Shown piece after piece: positions 44,433 to 55,954 of a stretch of DNA of 64,000 bases; position 1 is the first letter of the stretch, and each line of letters opens with the position of its first letter. The stretch spans positions 186,001 to 250,000 of the forward strand of contig MU277683.1 of NCBI GenBank assembly GCA_022385805.1, given 5' to 3'. The stretch is from Pilatotrama ljubarskyi. Its lineage: Eukaryota > Basidiomycota > Agaricomycetes > Polyporales > Polyporaceae. The notes under the pieces were generated by a model. The model ran no database searches and was not told the origin of the DNA. It was given only the letters and a program-made list of their open reading frames with translations. The position numbers and the translations under genes were made by a program.

Positions 44433-45556
44433 AACCCTGACGTTACGACGACGACCCCCGATTTAGAGACTGACCGAAAATGCTACGGTGGTGTCAAGAC
44501 GCGTCGAGCGCACCGATATCGGATACTAGGCGCCGCCGCGGCCGCACATACGTTACGACCAAGCAACAGGAGCTATTGAGGGCAGACCACGCAGCTCATT
44601 CGCGAGAAGGGTCGCTATGCGCTCTACTGAGGGTCGCCTTTCCTGACGTGATGAGGTTTTTGCCACCGTACTTGTAGGTGATCATACCACACTCACCGAC
44701 CGCATACGGTACACGTCGACGGGTCCTAACCAAACACAAATGATGGAAAACTAGAGTCCCCTTGAACAGACAACCTTCGCTGAGATCGGATTCATGTAAG
44801 GCGAAAGCTAGGAGTTGGCTTGATGCCAGCATGCTTGAAGGCGTGGATACATATATAGGGCCGTACTTTGCGTCAGCACAGCCTCCGGTAACCTTGCCCG
44901 ACACACGAGCATACTCAAGGCGAGAAGCAGACTACATCTGGAAAGCGAACTTGCACTCAAAACGCGCTAGTGGGTAGTGAAGATGCTGATACAGGAACCG
45001 AAGCACGAACAGTGTAGTTATGGTAGCTATGACAACACGAGGTAAGAGATGAGCAGACAGACAGAGGGAGAAAGAGGATGGCCGGAGGAGCCAGCCAGGG
45101 TAGTGAGGGTATGCAACCGGAGGTACAGTACCGTGGGCTATGTGACGATCTCTGTGAAAAATTGCGGGTTTGGACTGACAATGCAACAAGCTGATGACGC
45201 GAAAGAATAAATATACGTGCCGGATGGCGCGGGGCGGGTGCAATGCAAATGCAAGTAGTGAGTGGTAAGTGGCGACGGGGTAGGCAGCAATAGAACGGTG
45301 CCGCGGGGTACGCCGACGTCCGTCCATCGCGATATCTGCGCAGCGAGCCCTCGCCATGGGTTTCATCTGGCGTGCGCACCCGGCACGCTGCAGATCGCAC
45401 GCGGACAAGTGCAGAAAGTCCTCGTCCCAGGTGCACGAAGGCAAGACTGCATCGGATGCGGTCTTCGAGAGGGAACGCGAGGAAGCCAGAGCCTACACTG
45501 AAAGAATGCGCTGAGCACCGAATTTCACAGAAGCAGCGGTTGAGGTGGTTCGTGGG

Positions 45557-48500
45557 CTATGTGCCGGTGGCGAGTATTGACGCGAGGTCCTGCTCGTTCG
45601 CCGCATACAACTGCCGCGAGCGAGCTTTGAGGCGGACTGCAGTCACGTACAACTTCAGCAAGGGCCTTCTCACAGGCGGACGGATATGGGACTTACGCAT
45701 TCGGTCCAAGCTCAGAAGAGCCACCTTCGCCGCACTGGTCGTATCCTTCGCCGCAGATCCATCGCCCTTAAGCAACGCCGAACGGTCGACCCAATGTTCG
45801 TCCTGCCACAGAGCCGCACGCAGAATGAGGTCGTCCATATTCCGCTCGCGCGCCCCGCTCGAGAAGTCGATCTCCTCCGTCCGCACGTTCAAGTTCGAGA
45901 GATAGTTCCCGCGCGACGTCTGCACCTTGAGCGACGCGGCGTGCGAGCGCACGTGCGACGTGATGTACTGCAGCGCGGCCGTTGCGGCCTGGCCCAGCGG
46001 AGACGCGTTCACCGACTGGCTATCGAGCTCCATCACCACAGGCAAAGGCACCACGACGGTCCACTTGCCGCTCTCGACGAGACCGGAGAACTCAGACAAA
46101 GATGAGAGAAGGATGTTCGTGTCGACGACCAGGACGGTGTACCCGGGGGCGACCCGGAGAGTCTGATGCGGTGCAGCTTCCGACTTCCTCGCAGACGGGC
46201 CCCGCGAGCGGCGCTGTGATGCGGCGCCACCGCTGTGCTGCCCGGATTCGAGGAGCGCCTGGAGATAGCGCCGGCGAGCCTGCAGGTACAGCAAACACAT
46301 ACAGAGTTAGCTCGAGTTCCATGCAGATGATCGCACCCGGGAGAAAGGCTCACCTTCAGCCGCCGGATCTCCTCCGAGTCCTCCTCGTAGTCCTCGGCGT
46401 CCTCGCTCAGATCATCCTCCACATGCGCGCCCTCGTCCTCGTCCACCTCCATCGAGTCGTCCTCCCACCTCGTCCCCCGCATGCGCGCCTCCTCCGCTTC
46501 GCGCTCCCGCCGCTCCTCCTCCCGCCACCGCGCAACCTTCTCCGCCAACGACCCTTCAATACGCCATGCCGGGCGTCCATCCTCAGGCGAGGCCGGCACG
46601 AACTTGAACCCGTGCACGTCCCTGGCGATACGGAGCCCCGCCCGCGTCAGGCGCACCCAGCGGTGCTTATCGGGCAGGTGGTCACCCGAGCTCTCGTCCG
46701 CCTCGTCCTCCACGACGCCGTCCATCGCGTGCCCAGCGACCTCGACGCTGTCGAGCACCTCGACCTCGATGTTGCGCTCCTCGCCCACGGTCTTCGCGTC
46801 CTTCGTCCAGAACCCACGCTCGAACACCTTCTTCCCCGCCCAGCCCATCCCGCGGATGCACCAGTCCTCCGGGAGAGGCTTGCACCCGCTCGTGAGCAGC
46901 AGCCCGCTCTCCGCGCACACGCGCTGGTGCTCGCGCAGGATGTCGCGCCGCGGGATGCTCCCGCTCAGGAACGCCGCGAGGTCGTCCCAGGGCACCGCGC
47001 GCTCGAGCGCGGCCCGTGCCGTCTGGTCCCGGAGGACGGTCGCAAGGAACGTGAGGATGATGGTGTTGTACGGGTTCAGCGCTGTCGTGTACTCGCTCGG
47101 CCGGCGCAGCGGGTGCCGGAGTGTGTACGCGAGCATGCTGAACGTGAGCTCCATGGCAAGTTTGAGCGCTGCAGGGAGCTCCGGCTCCTGCGAGACCGGG
47201 GACGGTGCTTCGCTCGCGCTCGCTCCTACGCTTGTGCCAGACTTCTCGACGTCGACGTCTTCGTCATCCACTTCCATCTTGGAGTGATCCCCGTCAAGAC
47301 GCTTCGCCATGAGCACCTTGATCTTGCCCGCCGTCGCGCCGTTCGCGAGGATAGGGCTCACCCCTGGAGCGCCCGGTGCGCGCGTCTCGATGCCCGCGAC
47401 ACGGCGCAGGACCGCGGTCGGCCGGCCGTACTCGAAGAGCGAGCCGATGTTGATGAGCGCCATCATGATCCACTCGCGCTCCTCGACCTGCTCGGCGTCT
47501 GCCAAGAAAGCACGTAAGTTAGCGCGCCCGTTCATCCAGGGAAGACAGAAGAGAAGACTAGAGAAGATCCAAGGGGACCGGTGTGCGTACCTCCGATCTG
47601 GAGCTTCTCCTTGAAGCGCTCTAGGACCCGCTTGAAGTCGTCGAGCTGGATGTTCGTGAATAGCATCCCGTGGAGGCACACGAAGAGCTCCGTCAGCCGC
47701 GCTTCGGGCACCTGCCTGCGCGCTTGCGCAGTGGGCGTCCACATCGCCAGCACGGACTCGCGCGCCGTCGAGAACGGATGGAAGGCAACCATGCTGTCCC
47801 AAAAGCCTCTCGTTAGCAATTCAATTGCTCTCGCCCAAAGCCCGTACAGACTCACCTCTTGACGAAATGATACACCCCGCGCAGCTCCTCGTCCCCGCCC
47901 TCCTTGTCGCGGCACAGCAACCCCAAGTGATGCTGCAGCTTCCCCGAGTTCGGCGTGATCGCAAGCCCCCGCGCGAACCACTCCTTCGCAACCTGCCGCC
48001 ACCGCTCCTTGTCCGACTCCAGCTCCATCAGCCGCGCCGCCTCCTGGCCCACGCTCGGAATGTGGTGCGGTGGCAGCGCGCCTCTGCCAGCCGCGCCCCC
48101 GATAGCGTCCGCGCCCACCGGCATCTCCGCCTCGGACGTCTGCGGGCTGTCGTCAATCCGCGCCGCAGGCGTCGGCGAGATGACGTTCGACGGGAGGTCC
48201 GTCGTCGCGTTGGGCGTGGACGGCCGCGGGGTCTGCGAGACCAGGAGGGTATTCTTGGCGACTGCGGACGTCGTGAGGGCGTTGCCGGCCGTGTGCGTGC
48301 CCTCGACCAGCGCGCTGACGGCCATCCAGTACCTTGACAGGTCGCCGAGGGCCTCGAGGAACGCGCCGCGGTACTGCGAGAAGTTGCGCTCCTCGATCAG
48401 TCCGCCGTAGAACACGTAAGCGTAGTTCAAGAATTGCTGCGGGGCACGATGGGGTCAGCACTCGCGTTCGCAGACTGCTGCCCGGTCGACTCACCTGCAG

Positions 48501-49833
48501 GTATTCGAGCGCGACAGGGGACGTCGTCGGCGGCCGCGCTGCGTGACGCAGCGACTCGAGCAGGCAATAGAACGCGTGCGACCACAGCCGGATGATGAGG
48601 TTGTACTTCTGCGGGATGTTCTTCAGGGACGCGGGAACCGTCGGCGCTAGCGTGAGCGCGAGCATCTCACGGATGCTCTCAGCGAGTCTTTAGACAGGCA
48701 CAAGCATTATCAGCAGACTGAACGGCTAGAAGGAGAGCCGCGAGAGAACTCACGCTTGGTGGTCGCTGACGAGCTTCCGCCATCGTTCTGATTCCTCCTC
48801 CTCGCTCGCCACGGGCCGCGGCGTACCGGTGCTCACTGGCCGCCCCTTTATGAGGACGCCCGGTCTGCTGTAGGTGCCGCGCTCGCTCTCTTCGGTGCGC
48901 TCGAGCAGCCGAGCCTCGAGTCCGCTGATCGTGCGGTACACTTCCTTGAGCTTGCGAGAGAATGCGTTTGCACTGGATGCGCTGTCTTCGGACTTTGCCC
49001 TGGGATTGGCCGAGTCGAAGAGCGCGGAGGAGGCGGAGGAGGAATCGGTGGTGGCGGAGGAGAGAGTAAAATTAGAAGAGATTGTAGAGTGCGCATAGGA
49101 AACCGAAGATGTCGAAGATGCAGATACCCAATCGCCGGAGGACTTGGGTGTGGGTGGCGGCCGCCCAGCACTCGGCGACCCTGTCACGGGCGCGGTAGGG
49201 CCGTGTTGTCGGTTCTGAGAGGAGAAGAGGACGGCGTCATGCTTGCGAGGGTCAAAGAGTTGTCGATGCGCATCAGGCACACCGCGGGAGGGTTGTGCGG
49301 GTGGGATGCGCGCCGGGACCGCGCGCGGAGAATGCGAGCTTGATGCGCCGTCCGACATCGACTCGGGCTCAGCAGTGACGGCCGTCCTCCGGATGGGGTC
49401 GGTGTTGGGGTTGTAGAGCTTACCGGGGCTGCCGTTCGCAGCTGGACGAGCATGTGAAGCTCTTGGCGAGCCATAGGAGGATATCTTGAGGCGCCGGGAG
49501 AAGTCGTCGGGGTCAGCGTCCATGTGAGATGGGGAGGCCTCGGACACGACGATGTTGGGATTTGGGACTGGTGGCGCGTGTGATCGCCTTGGTGAAGACG
49601 GGCGCGCGATGGTGGGTCTGGAGGAAGAGGAGGGTTGTGTCTTCTCGGGGCGCTCGCGCGGCACGCTTGTCCTGGAGAGCCGCATGGTTAGACAGCCGCA
49701 CAAAAGGGCACAAAAGGAGGACGTACGCTGCTTGTTTTCGCCTGAGAGCGATGATCCTGTCTGCAATATCAGGTTCCCTCTCTTTGCCCTTCCTCGAGAC
49801 GGTCGCGATTTTAGTGTGGGTGGGCTCGGACAT
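45557..49833 (-). CDS. SMG6/Est1-like protein with C-terminal PIN nuclease
   Basis: Eight exons, complement(45557..45636, 45697..46279, 46354..47498, 47591..47793, 47856..48436, 48495..48687, 48754..49671, 49727..49833), 1269 aa. The N-terminal third is Ser/Pro/Arg-rich. Then come the Est1/14-3-3-like helical repeats (for example NLIIRLWSHAFYCLLE and LRGVYHFVKSMVAFHPF), and a PIN domain from TVLVVDTNILLSSL to the end. Acidic residues expected for an active PIN are present in VVDTN, RNMDDLIL and LSLDRM. In animals SMG6 cleaves aberrant mRNAs in nonsense-mediated decay; in yeast Est1 recruits telomerase. The presence of an intact PIN favours the decay endonuclease role. The last intron (45637-45696) was chosen so that RLKARSRQL follows LDRM, as in the family. 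Confidence 0.88.
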
Positions 49834-50090
49834 GGCGAGCTGCAGAGTTTGTTTGGGATAGCGCGTCGACGCGCAAGGGAAAGAGAGAGATGGATGGAGA
49901 GGAGAAGAGAGAAGAGGGCGGAGAGAAAGAGCGAGTGCTGCGATGCGCAGTGAGGGGAGGAATGGCAGCGGGATCTGCCCTTGCGCACTCACTCGCCTGC
50001 GCACTCCGCAGTCGCCACCGCTGCGCATTCGGATCTCGATCGATCCTCCCCATGTCACGCTTCCGCTTTTGGCGACGCTTTCCCCCCGCA

Positions 50091-50120
50091 ATGTCACACT
50101 ATGTCACACCATGTCACACG
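50091..50120. repeat. Three tandem 10-bp repeats ATGTCACACN
   Basis: ATGTCACACT, ATGTCACACC and ATGTCACACG follow each other without gaps; the last unit runs into a CACGTG palindrome at 50117-50122. A further ATGTCACG lies at about 50051. Helical-turn spacing and position upstream of the SMG6-like gene suggest clustered binding sites for one regulator. Confidence 0.6.
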
Positions 50121-50140
50121 TGACAGTGCTGCGGCACCGT

Positions 50141-50170
50141 GCGGCTGTCCGCAGCTGTCCGCCTCTGTCC
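50141..50170. repeat. Three tandem 10-bp repeats with CTGTCC core
   Basis: GCGGCTGTCC, GCAGCTGTCC and GCCTCTGTCC in direct succession, 20 bp after the ATGTCACAC array and with the same period. Possibly a second clustered binding site. Confidence 0.55.
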
Positions 50171-51367
50171 GCTGCGTCTGCCTCAGTACTGCACGCAGCC
50201 TCACGCGCGGTCGTGCTGCTGCAGTTGCCGCAGGCTGTCCTTCCTTGAAGCTCCAAGTCTTTAAGGGCTACGCATTCCGGATATACAAGCGGCCCATGCT
50301 GCGAACGCCTCTACAACTCCCCGTGCCCAACTCCAACTCCCGCTGTCAGGCTCGCATCCACGCACGGCTCACCCAGCTCTGCACGATATCCGTCCGTCTC
50401 TGCCCCCGCTGCTCCTGGCTTGCCATCTGCTTGTGTCCTCGGTGCCTTCTCGGAGTTCACTGTGCTTGCCCGCGCGTCTTTGCGTGATTGGCAGCTGTTC
50501 TTAACAAGCGCCGCCACCCGACCACCTGTATCTCGCGGTGGCTTTTGTGGCACTCTTGCTCTCGGGGTCGTCTGCACGATCGCGCTACCGCTCCCAGGGA
50601 TATATATGACCCTCCGCTTTCCCTCTGACCTCAGCTGCTTACTCCGACGTCCCCGCACGCTTCCCATCCGGACGCGACAACTCGAGACAGACGGCCCCCT
50701 ACGCGTGTCTCCATCAGGACTACGCTGCGCGGTAAGTCCCTCATGTCCTCACTTCTGCACCCGTCCAGCGCCTGTTCTGCCGTCCCGGACCGACTATCGG
50801 TCAGTGTCAATACGGCATCCCTCCAGTCAATCTTCGCGGAGATGTGCCTGGAATGCGAGCGTAGCGCACCGGCGCGCAGCTGTTGTAGCGTTGGCATAAG
50901 AGTCCCCATACTCGCTACGTCAATATCCATGAGCAAGGCTCGTGAAACACGTTCTTTCCGTAGACTTTGCTGATATCGTTTTCCGGGCGTGGAACGGGCG
51001 GCTGAACGCCTGTTATAACGATGGCCCAGGATGGGAGCCTTGTCAGAGCCTTCCCGACTGCAAAGAAGTGCTCACGGCCTAACAGCCCTTTGCGTTGCTT
51101 TCGCAAGCAATCCACCCCTGCAGACATGGTCATTCTGATATCGACTGTGATGTATTCTTCCTAAACTCTTCCCACTCTTCCCTATCATACACGAGCGCTT
51201 ATCGAAGGACACGCCGTCTTCCCAAATCCCCAGTATTGGACCCCGCGAACCCAAACGATATCCTGCAGGCAGTATGGCTCGCTCGGAGATGCCTTCGCCT
51301 GCTATCATATGTGATGTCCGAAACTCTCGATACGACGTTTTGGAAATCCTCAAACAGGGCCGCCGCG

Positions 51368-53303
51368 TCACCAAGCATGATGGCCGCCGCTCACGAGTAT
51401 GCTGCGGTAGAACGCCACATCGCCGTCAGCATCCGTCCACGTCCACAACCCTCTTACGCCCGCGCGAGGCGAGAGGACACGCAAGAGGACAGGAGGTACG
51501 TACTCGCTTCCGGTACAAAAGGTGCTCGCGTCGCTCGCGAGCCACGCCACGACCCCGCGCAGTTCGTCCGGCCGCCCGATGCGCCCGAGCGGGTTCAGGC
51601 TTGCCCATTTGTCGAGCAGGTGCGGCTGCGTGTCGAGGTACGCTGCGGTCATGCTGTTTATAGGTGCGGTCAGCTGCGACTACTAAGTATGCGTATGACG
51701 GCTTCCAATTTGACTCGGACCGCGCTCGGGGCGGCCGTTAACGCCTTGGGCCTCGGGCGTTCGTCTGCATCAAGACTGCATGCCCCGAGCGCCGGAGGTC
51801 TCTCGTACTGTGTGCTACTGTATGTGCGCTTCTCGGGGACGTGAAATACGTCCGGGGCTCACGCACGACCGCCTCCGCAGCACTCTCGGAGGACGGCGTG
51901 CACGGTGCAGTGACATTGCACTCTACAGTCACTCACGTCCGGGCATTCCCGCACTACCATGCCGGCGTGCGAGGGTTAAAGAAGCCGACGCGACGTTGAA
52001 CTGACAGTGCCGCTGACGTCGAAGGACGCACCTGGTGTAGATATGCCCCGGGCTGAGCGTATTGACGCGAATGCGCCTCGGGCCCAGCTCGCACGCCATG
52101 CTGCGGCCCATCTGGAGGACGGCAGATTTCGACGTGTTGTACGACACCCACGCGTGGTCCTGTTCATCCGAGCATCCGAGCATCATCAGCGTCAGCGATT
52201 TCCCCACAGTGTACCTTCACGGCGAAGGGAGAAGGAGCGGCGCACCTTGTTGGTGATACTGCCGCTCATGCTCGCGATGAGGATGATGCTCCCGCCATTC
52301 CCGAAGCGCGCCATTTGCCTGCCCGCGGCCTGGGCTGTGAACAGGACGCCGTTGCAGTTGATGTCCATGACCTGCGTGAATGGGGATCGACGACGGCGGA
52401 CGCATCAGTGAGTACTCGGGACGTGGTACGCGGCTGCGGACGGAGGACGTGACATGACGCGTGCCGGCGGGGTTGTACATGGGCGTCTCAATCTGGATTC
52501 CACACGCTGGAGCTCCCTCTGCACTTGAGTGGGAGGGCAGTAGCGCAGGATCCACGTAGCATTGGGCCCCGCACAACTGCGCAGGCTCGTCAAGTATAGC
52601 AACCGCCCTCCGAAACGCAGAAACGCCAGTAACAACCGGTCACTCGAGTAGGCTCGACGCACCTCCTGGAACTGCTTCGCCGGATACTCCAAACAGTCCG
52701 TATGGCTCTTCAGCACGCCCGCCGCAGCGACGCACACGTCCATCCGCCCCTCCTTCTCCCCGATCGTCTCGCCGATCTTCCACATCCCCGCCTGGTCGCG
52801 CACATCCCCACTGATGTATTCCAGGCGGCCGGCACCAGTCGGGAGGCCCTCCATGCGCGCGGCGTAGTCCCGCACCTTCGTCCACTCCTCGCCGGGCTGT
52901 TTGGGGAGGTCGACGCAGTAGACCGCGCGCGCGCCCGCTTCGACGAGCGCGAGCGCGATCTCGAGGCCGAGCCCGCGGTTGGCGCCCGAGACGAGCGCCA
53001 CGCGGTCCGCGAGCGAGAATTCGTGCGCGAACAGAGTCGGTTTGGCGGCTGACGGACCACGGTGATGCTGTTAGAAAACAGTGCTACCCGATATCAACGG
53101 TACCTACGGGTGGAAGGGGACGCCTCCAAGGCTCGAGCGACGCCCACCGGTCCGTAGGGAGGGATGTCGCCCGTCATCTTCCAGTTCGCCGGCTCGCGGA
53201 GACGCGCGGTGCTCGAGAAGCTCGCCCTCCACATCGGTGTGCTCGCGATACGAGCCGGGTGGCTCACAGCCGCGAAGGCTCTCCTTGCTGTGAAGCTGTT
53301 CAT
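51368..53303 (-). CDS. Short-chain dehydrogenase/reductase with mitochondrial-type presequence
   Basis: Six exons, complement(51368..51401, 51504..51653, 52032..52159, 52246..52371, 52663..53067, 53148..53303), 332 aa. Classical SDR signatures: cofactor loop SGANRGLGLE, the Asp-Val/AAAG region, catalytic serine in LIASMSGS, SYNTSK (Tyr-x-x-x-Lys), and a C-terminal CTGSDILVSGGHHAW. The closest functional types are fungal sorbose/mannitol-type NADP reductases, but the substrate is not determined. The first about 45 residues are Arg/Ser/Ala-rich without acids and end near an Arg-Leu-Arg-Glu site, typical of a mitochondrial targeting peptide, unusual for this type. Several introns are long (up to about 380 nt). 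The junction of exons 1 and 2 is the least certain. Confidence 0.82.
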
Positions 53304-54027
53304 GGTGTTGACCTGGTGGTTAAGCTCTCGCTACTGTAGTAACCAAACGTCGCGGAGTCGCTGCGAGCGTTCGTGGGGCGTCGTGGAGTCCGAGTCGGCG
53401 CACGGTGCAACTCGTCTAGTTATGCAGGGTCGGCAGGATGGGAACGCGCTATCGGGCTTCCCACCGTCCCTATACTTATAGCATCCGGAAGAGAGCGCGG
53501 TGGAGGCTGGGTCAACGTACATAAGAGAAGGACGCGAAGGGCGGATTGACCAGGTCATGGGGCTGTCATGGGATTCTCTGGTCTGCGTAATGCGACTGCC
53601 GCGAGGAGCAGGGGTTGTCCGTCCGGGCTTCCCGTTGGCTCGGCTGTCGGAGAGGACTGTCAAGGTGTTCGTATGACTGGTCAGGCTGGTCAAGCGGTAT
53701 GCTGTCATGGCCGACGTACTTTGTTTGAATGCTTGTTCTGCCAGGCGCTCGCCGCTTCGCCGTCATGGATAACCAGTGAACGTTTGCGATATGTGCCTAG
53801 GTGCTGACTGCTCTGACAAATATACCAAGTGCTTGCTGCCCTATATGCGGTGTCGGTGCATACAGGCATTTTCACCTCTTGAATTCGCAGTGGACTCCCA
53901 CAGCCTGCTTCGGTACCATTCTGAACCATGTACGAACAAGGAATCGACCCGTCTAGGCACCAGGGATGCTTCTTCGGCCCCGTGCAGGGATGACCTGTAT
54001 CATAGCTATAGGCAAGGGATGTCACAC
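53304..54027. other. Intergenic region, nothing recognised
   Basis: About 720 bp containing the SDR promoter and the 3' end of the NTF2-like gene, both genes on the minus strand. No convincing gene inside. Confidence 0.3.
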
Positions 54028-54892
54028 TCAACCCGCGACCCTGGGTACCGAAGTTGTCCAGGACAGGATCTTCGCAAATAGCCTACGGAACGACCCCGCG
54101 CACCATCGGGTGGACGACTCTTCTCCGTTCCATTGGTCGATCAACTGAACAATTTTCATGTCTTCGTCCAAATCTACGTAGACCACTGATTTGATTTCCT
54201 GTAATGTAGAGGAGGGTAAGCTCGACCAAGGGCAGAACGGAAATAGGCTGACCTTGCGGGTGCCATAGACACGAAGGGTGTAAACGCAAGTATGCGCGAA
54301 GACGAGCCGATTGGGAGAGAGCCCCGCAGACAGAATGCGGCTTGAGATATGTTCTGCATCCCTGAGGAGACGGGGCTGTCGGTGTATGATGAGTGGCCCT
54401 GCGCTCCTCCATTAAGAGGGGGTGGACCTACGATCGCAAACAGAACCGCACTAATTTCGTTCAGGTTAGTGCACCGAAACAAGGGGTGCTCGAGTACGGC
54501 GTCATCGCGCCACCTCCGCCGCATGGCTTGAACGTCAGGTTTTCCCGAGTACAGCTGGAATGCGCAGACGGGAAAATCAGCCATGACTTCTCCGTCGCTA
54601 CCTTGGTAGTTGCACCGACCTGCTCAAGATCCTGAATCACATGCTTGAATGCCAACTCAACTTGTGGATCTTCGGCACTGCGACTCATGCTACGCCTTCT
54701 CCACCCTTGCGGATGCAGAGGGGGAGGTTCGTTCGAATGCGATTGCAGCGCGCCGGAATAGTGGGCTCCACTCGCGATAGAACCAAGGATGCCATCTGCA
54801 TGGAGGTGAGGCAGGTGGGAGTGGTGCGGAGTGATCACTGGAGAGGGCGAGACGGCACGACCGCCTTCAACTCCTGGGCGTTGTGTGTTCAT
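54028..54892 (-). CDS. NTF2/SnoaL-like fold protein, fungal family
   Basis: Four exons, complement(54028..54198, 54253..54375, 54432..54554, 54620..54892), 229 aa. After about 60 residues of Pro/Ser/His-rich sequence comes the pattern VELAFKHVIQDLEQLYSGK, then RRRWRDDAVLEHPL, SPNRLVFAHT, SVVYVDLDEDMKIVQL and DQWNGEE. This order of helices and strands, with a Trp-x-x-Asp-Ala-Val segment and a Asp-x-Trp-Asn end, is that of NTF2-like proteins common in fungi. They form small conical pockets; a function cannot be assigned. The start at 54892 is the first suitable ATG; an extra upstream exon (ATG at 55101) is possible but could not be joined in frame. Confidence 0.72.
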
Positions 54893-55954
54893 TTGGGATG
54901 AAGATCGAGTAGCCGGGTCAACAGGGGACAAGGGTTGTGCTTGCGATTGAGGCCTCGAGCTGCTGTGAATCGACTGTACCGATGTTGTCAAGAACAAGCT
55001 TGCTCTGGAGCGTCAGCGGAAACATGTCCGCCTGAATCACGTTCTCGGTACTTGGCAGTGCTTGCGCCCGAGACGGTCGAGGTTGCAGATAGGGGCGACA
55101 TGGTACAGGTACTATGGTGCCAAAGCCAGCCAAACATCGGGCGCCTCTCTTTTCACGACTGACAGCGTATGCCTGAAGCTGCAGCGTGGCTTGGCCAGTG
55201 GGTGTATCTCATTCGCCATGTTTATATCTACAGCGCACCGTTGGTGCAAAGCGGGATGTTCTGCCCGTTCCTCCAGCATGTGCAACCCGCAAGAACATTT
55301 CTCCCGCCACCCTCCACCAGAGTGCCAACTCTCGAAAACTGGTACCTATCATGCTGAAGTGTAGCCCCGCATATGATGGTGAGCGAGGAGGAATCAGAGA
55401 ATAGTGGCCGGGCAGAACGCCGAGCTGAACCGGACTGGCACGGCGAGTTGACAGGAAGCCGTGACTTCAATGCACTGACCTTGTGAAGCACTTGAATACA
55501 TGGCAGGCACCACGACCCTTGATCAAGTCGGCTTTTCGACCTTTCAGACATGCGATGGCGAGATTGTCGGCTTTCACTGTTACAGCTCTGTCTGTTTCCC
55601 TCGTCATGGGTCCGCTACACTGCGGCTGTTCAGGGTAAGTAAACGAGTTACCGAGGCAGGATCAAACATTCACGGTCGTTACGGCAGGCCTAGGCCTATG
55701 GGTCAAGAAGGCACGCACACGGTCGAGCCGGCCAATGAGCGAAGCGAGACCGCTCTGCTTCTTTCCTTGCTCCGGGAGTGTCTACGGACACGCGTAGCAC
55801 GCATGTCTGGCAGACGTCGCCGTCGCCGAGTTCATGGCTCGATATCTCACACGATACACACGATATAAGCCCAGGGATCATCCACCCACCACCCCTGGAG
55901 CCCCTCGATCCTGTTCCTCCTGCTACAACCACCATCTACAGAGTGGTGGTGACC
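54893..55954. other. Divergent intergenic region, about 1 kb
   Basis: Between the NTF2-like gene (-) and the NYN gene (+). Short frames only. It may include an unrecognised first exon of the NTF2-like gene near 55000-55101 and both promoters. Confidence 0.3.

Larger units (their letters stand above)
40792..45556. other. Gene-poor region of about 4.8 kb, possibly relic sequence
   Basis: No complete gene could be built. Many short frames occur on both strands with no family signature, and splice signals do not join into a consistent product. Two pieces look slightly coding-like: a 66-codon frame at 41638-41838 (-) and a segment near 44270-44430 (-). The region may hold decayed genes or transposon debris, but no terminal repeats were found. 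Confidence 0.35.
49834..51367. other. SMG6 promoter and 1.5-kb intergenic region
   Basis: Contains two adjacent 10-bp-period tandem arrays (listed separately) about 260-340 bp upstream of the SMG6 start. The rest to 51367 shows only short motif-less frames; it includes the 3' end of the SDR gene on the right. Confidence 0.35.

Noticed and set aside
45982..47517. 511-codon plus-strand open frame
   Set aside because: Lies exactly antisense to the well-supported SMG6-like exons; its Arg/Pro/His-rich composition is typical of a shadow of G+C-rich coding sequence.
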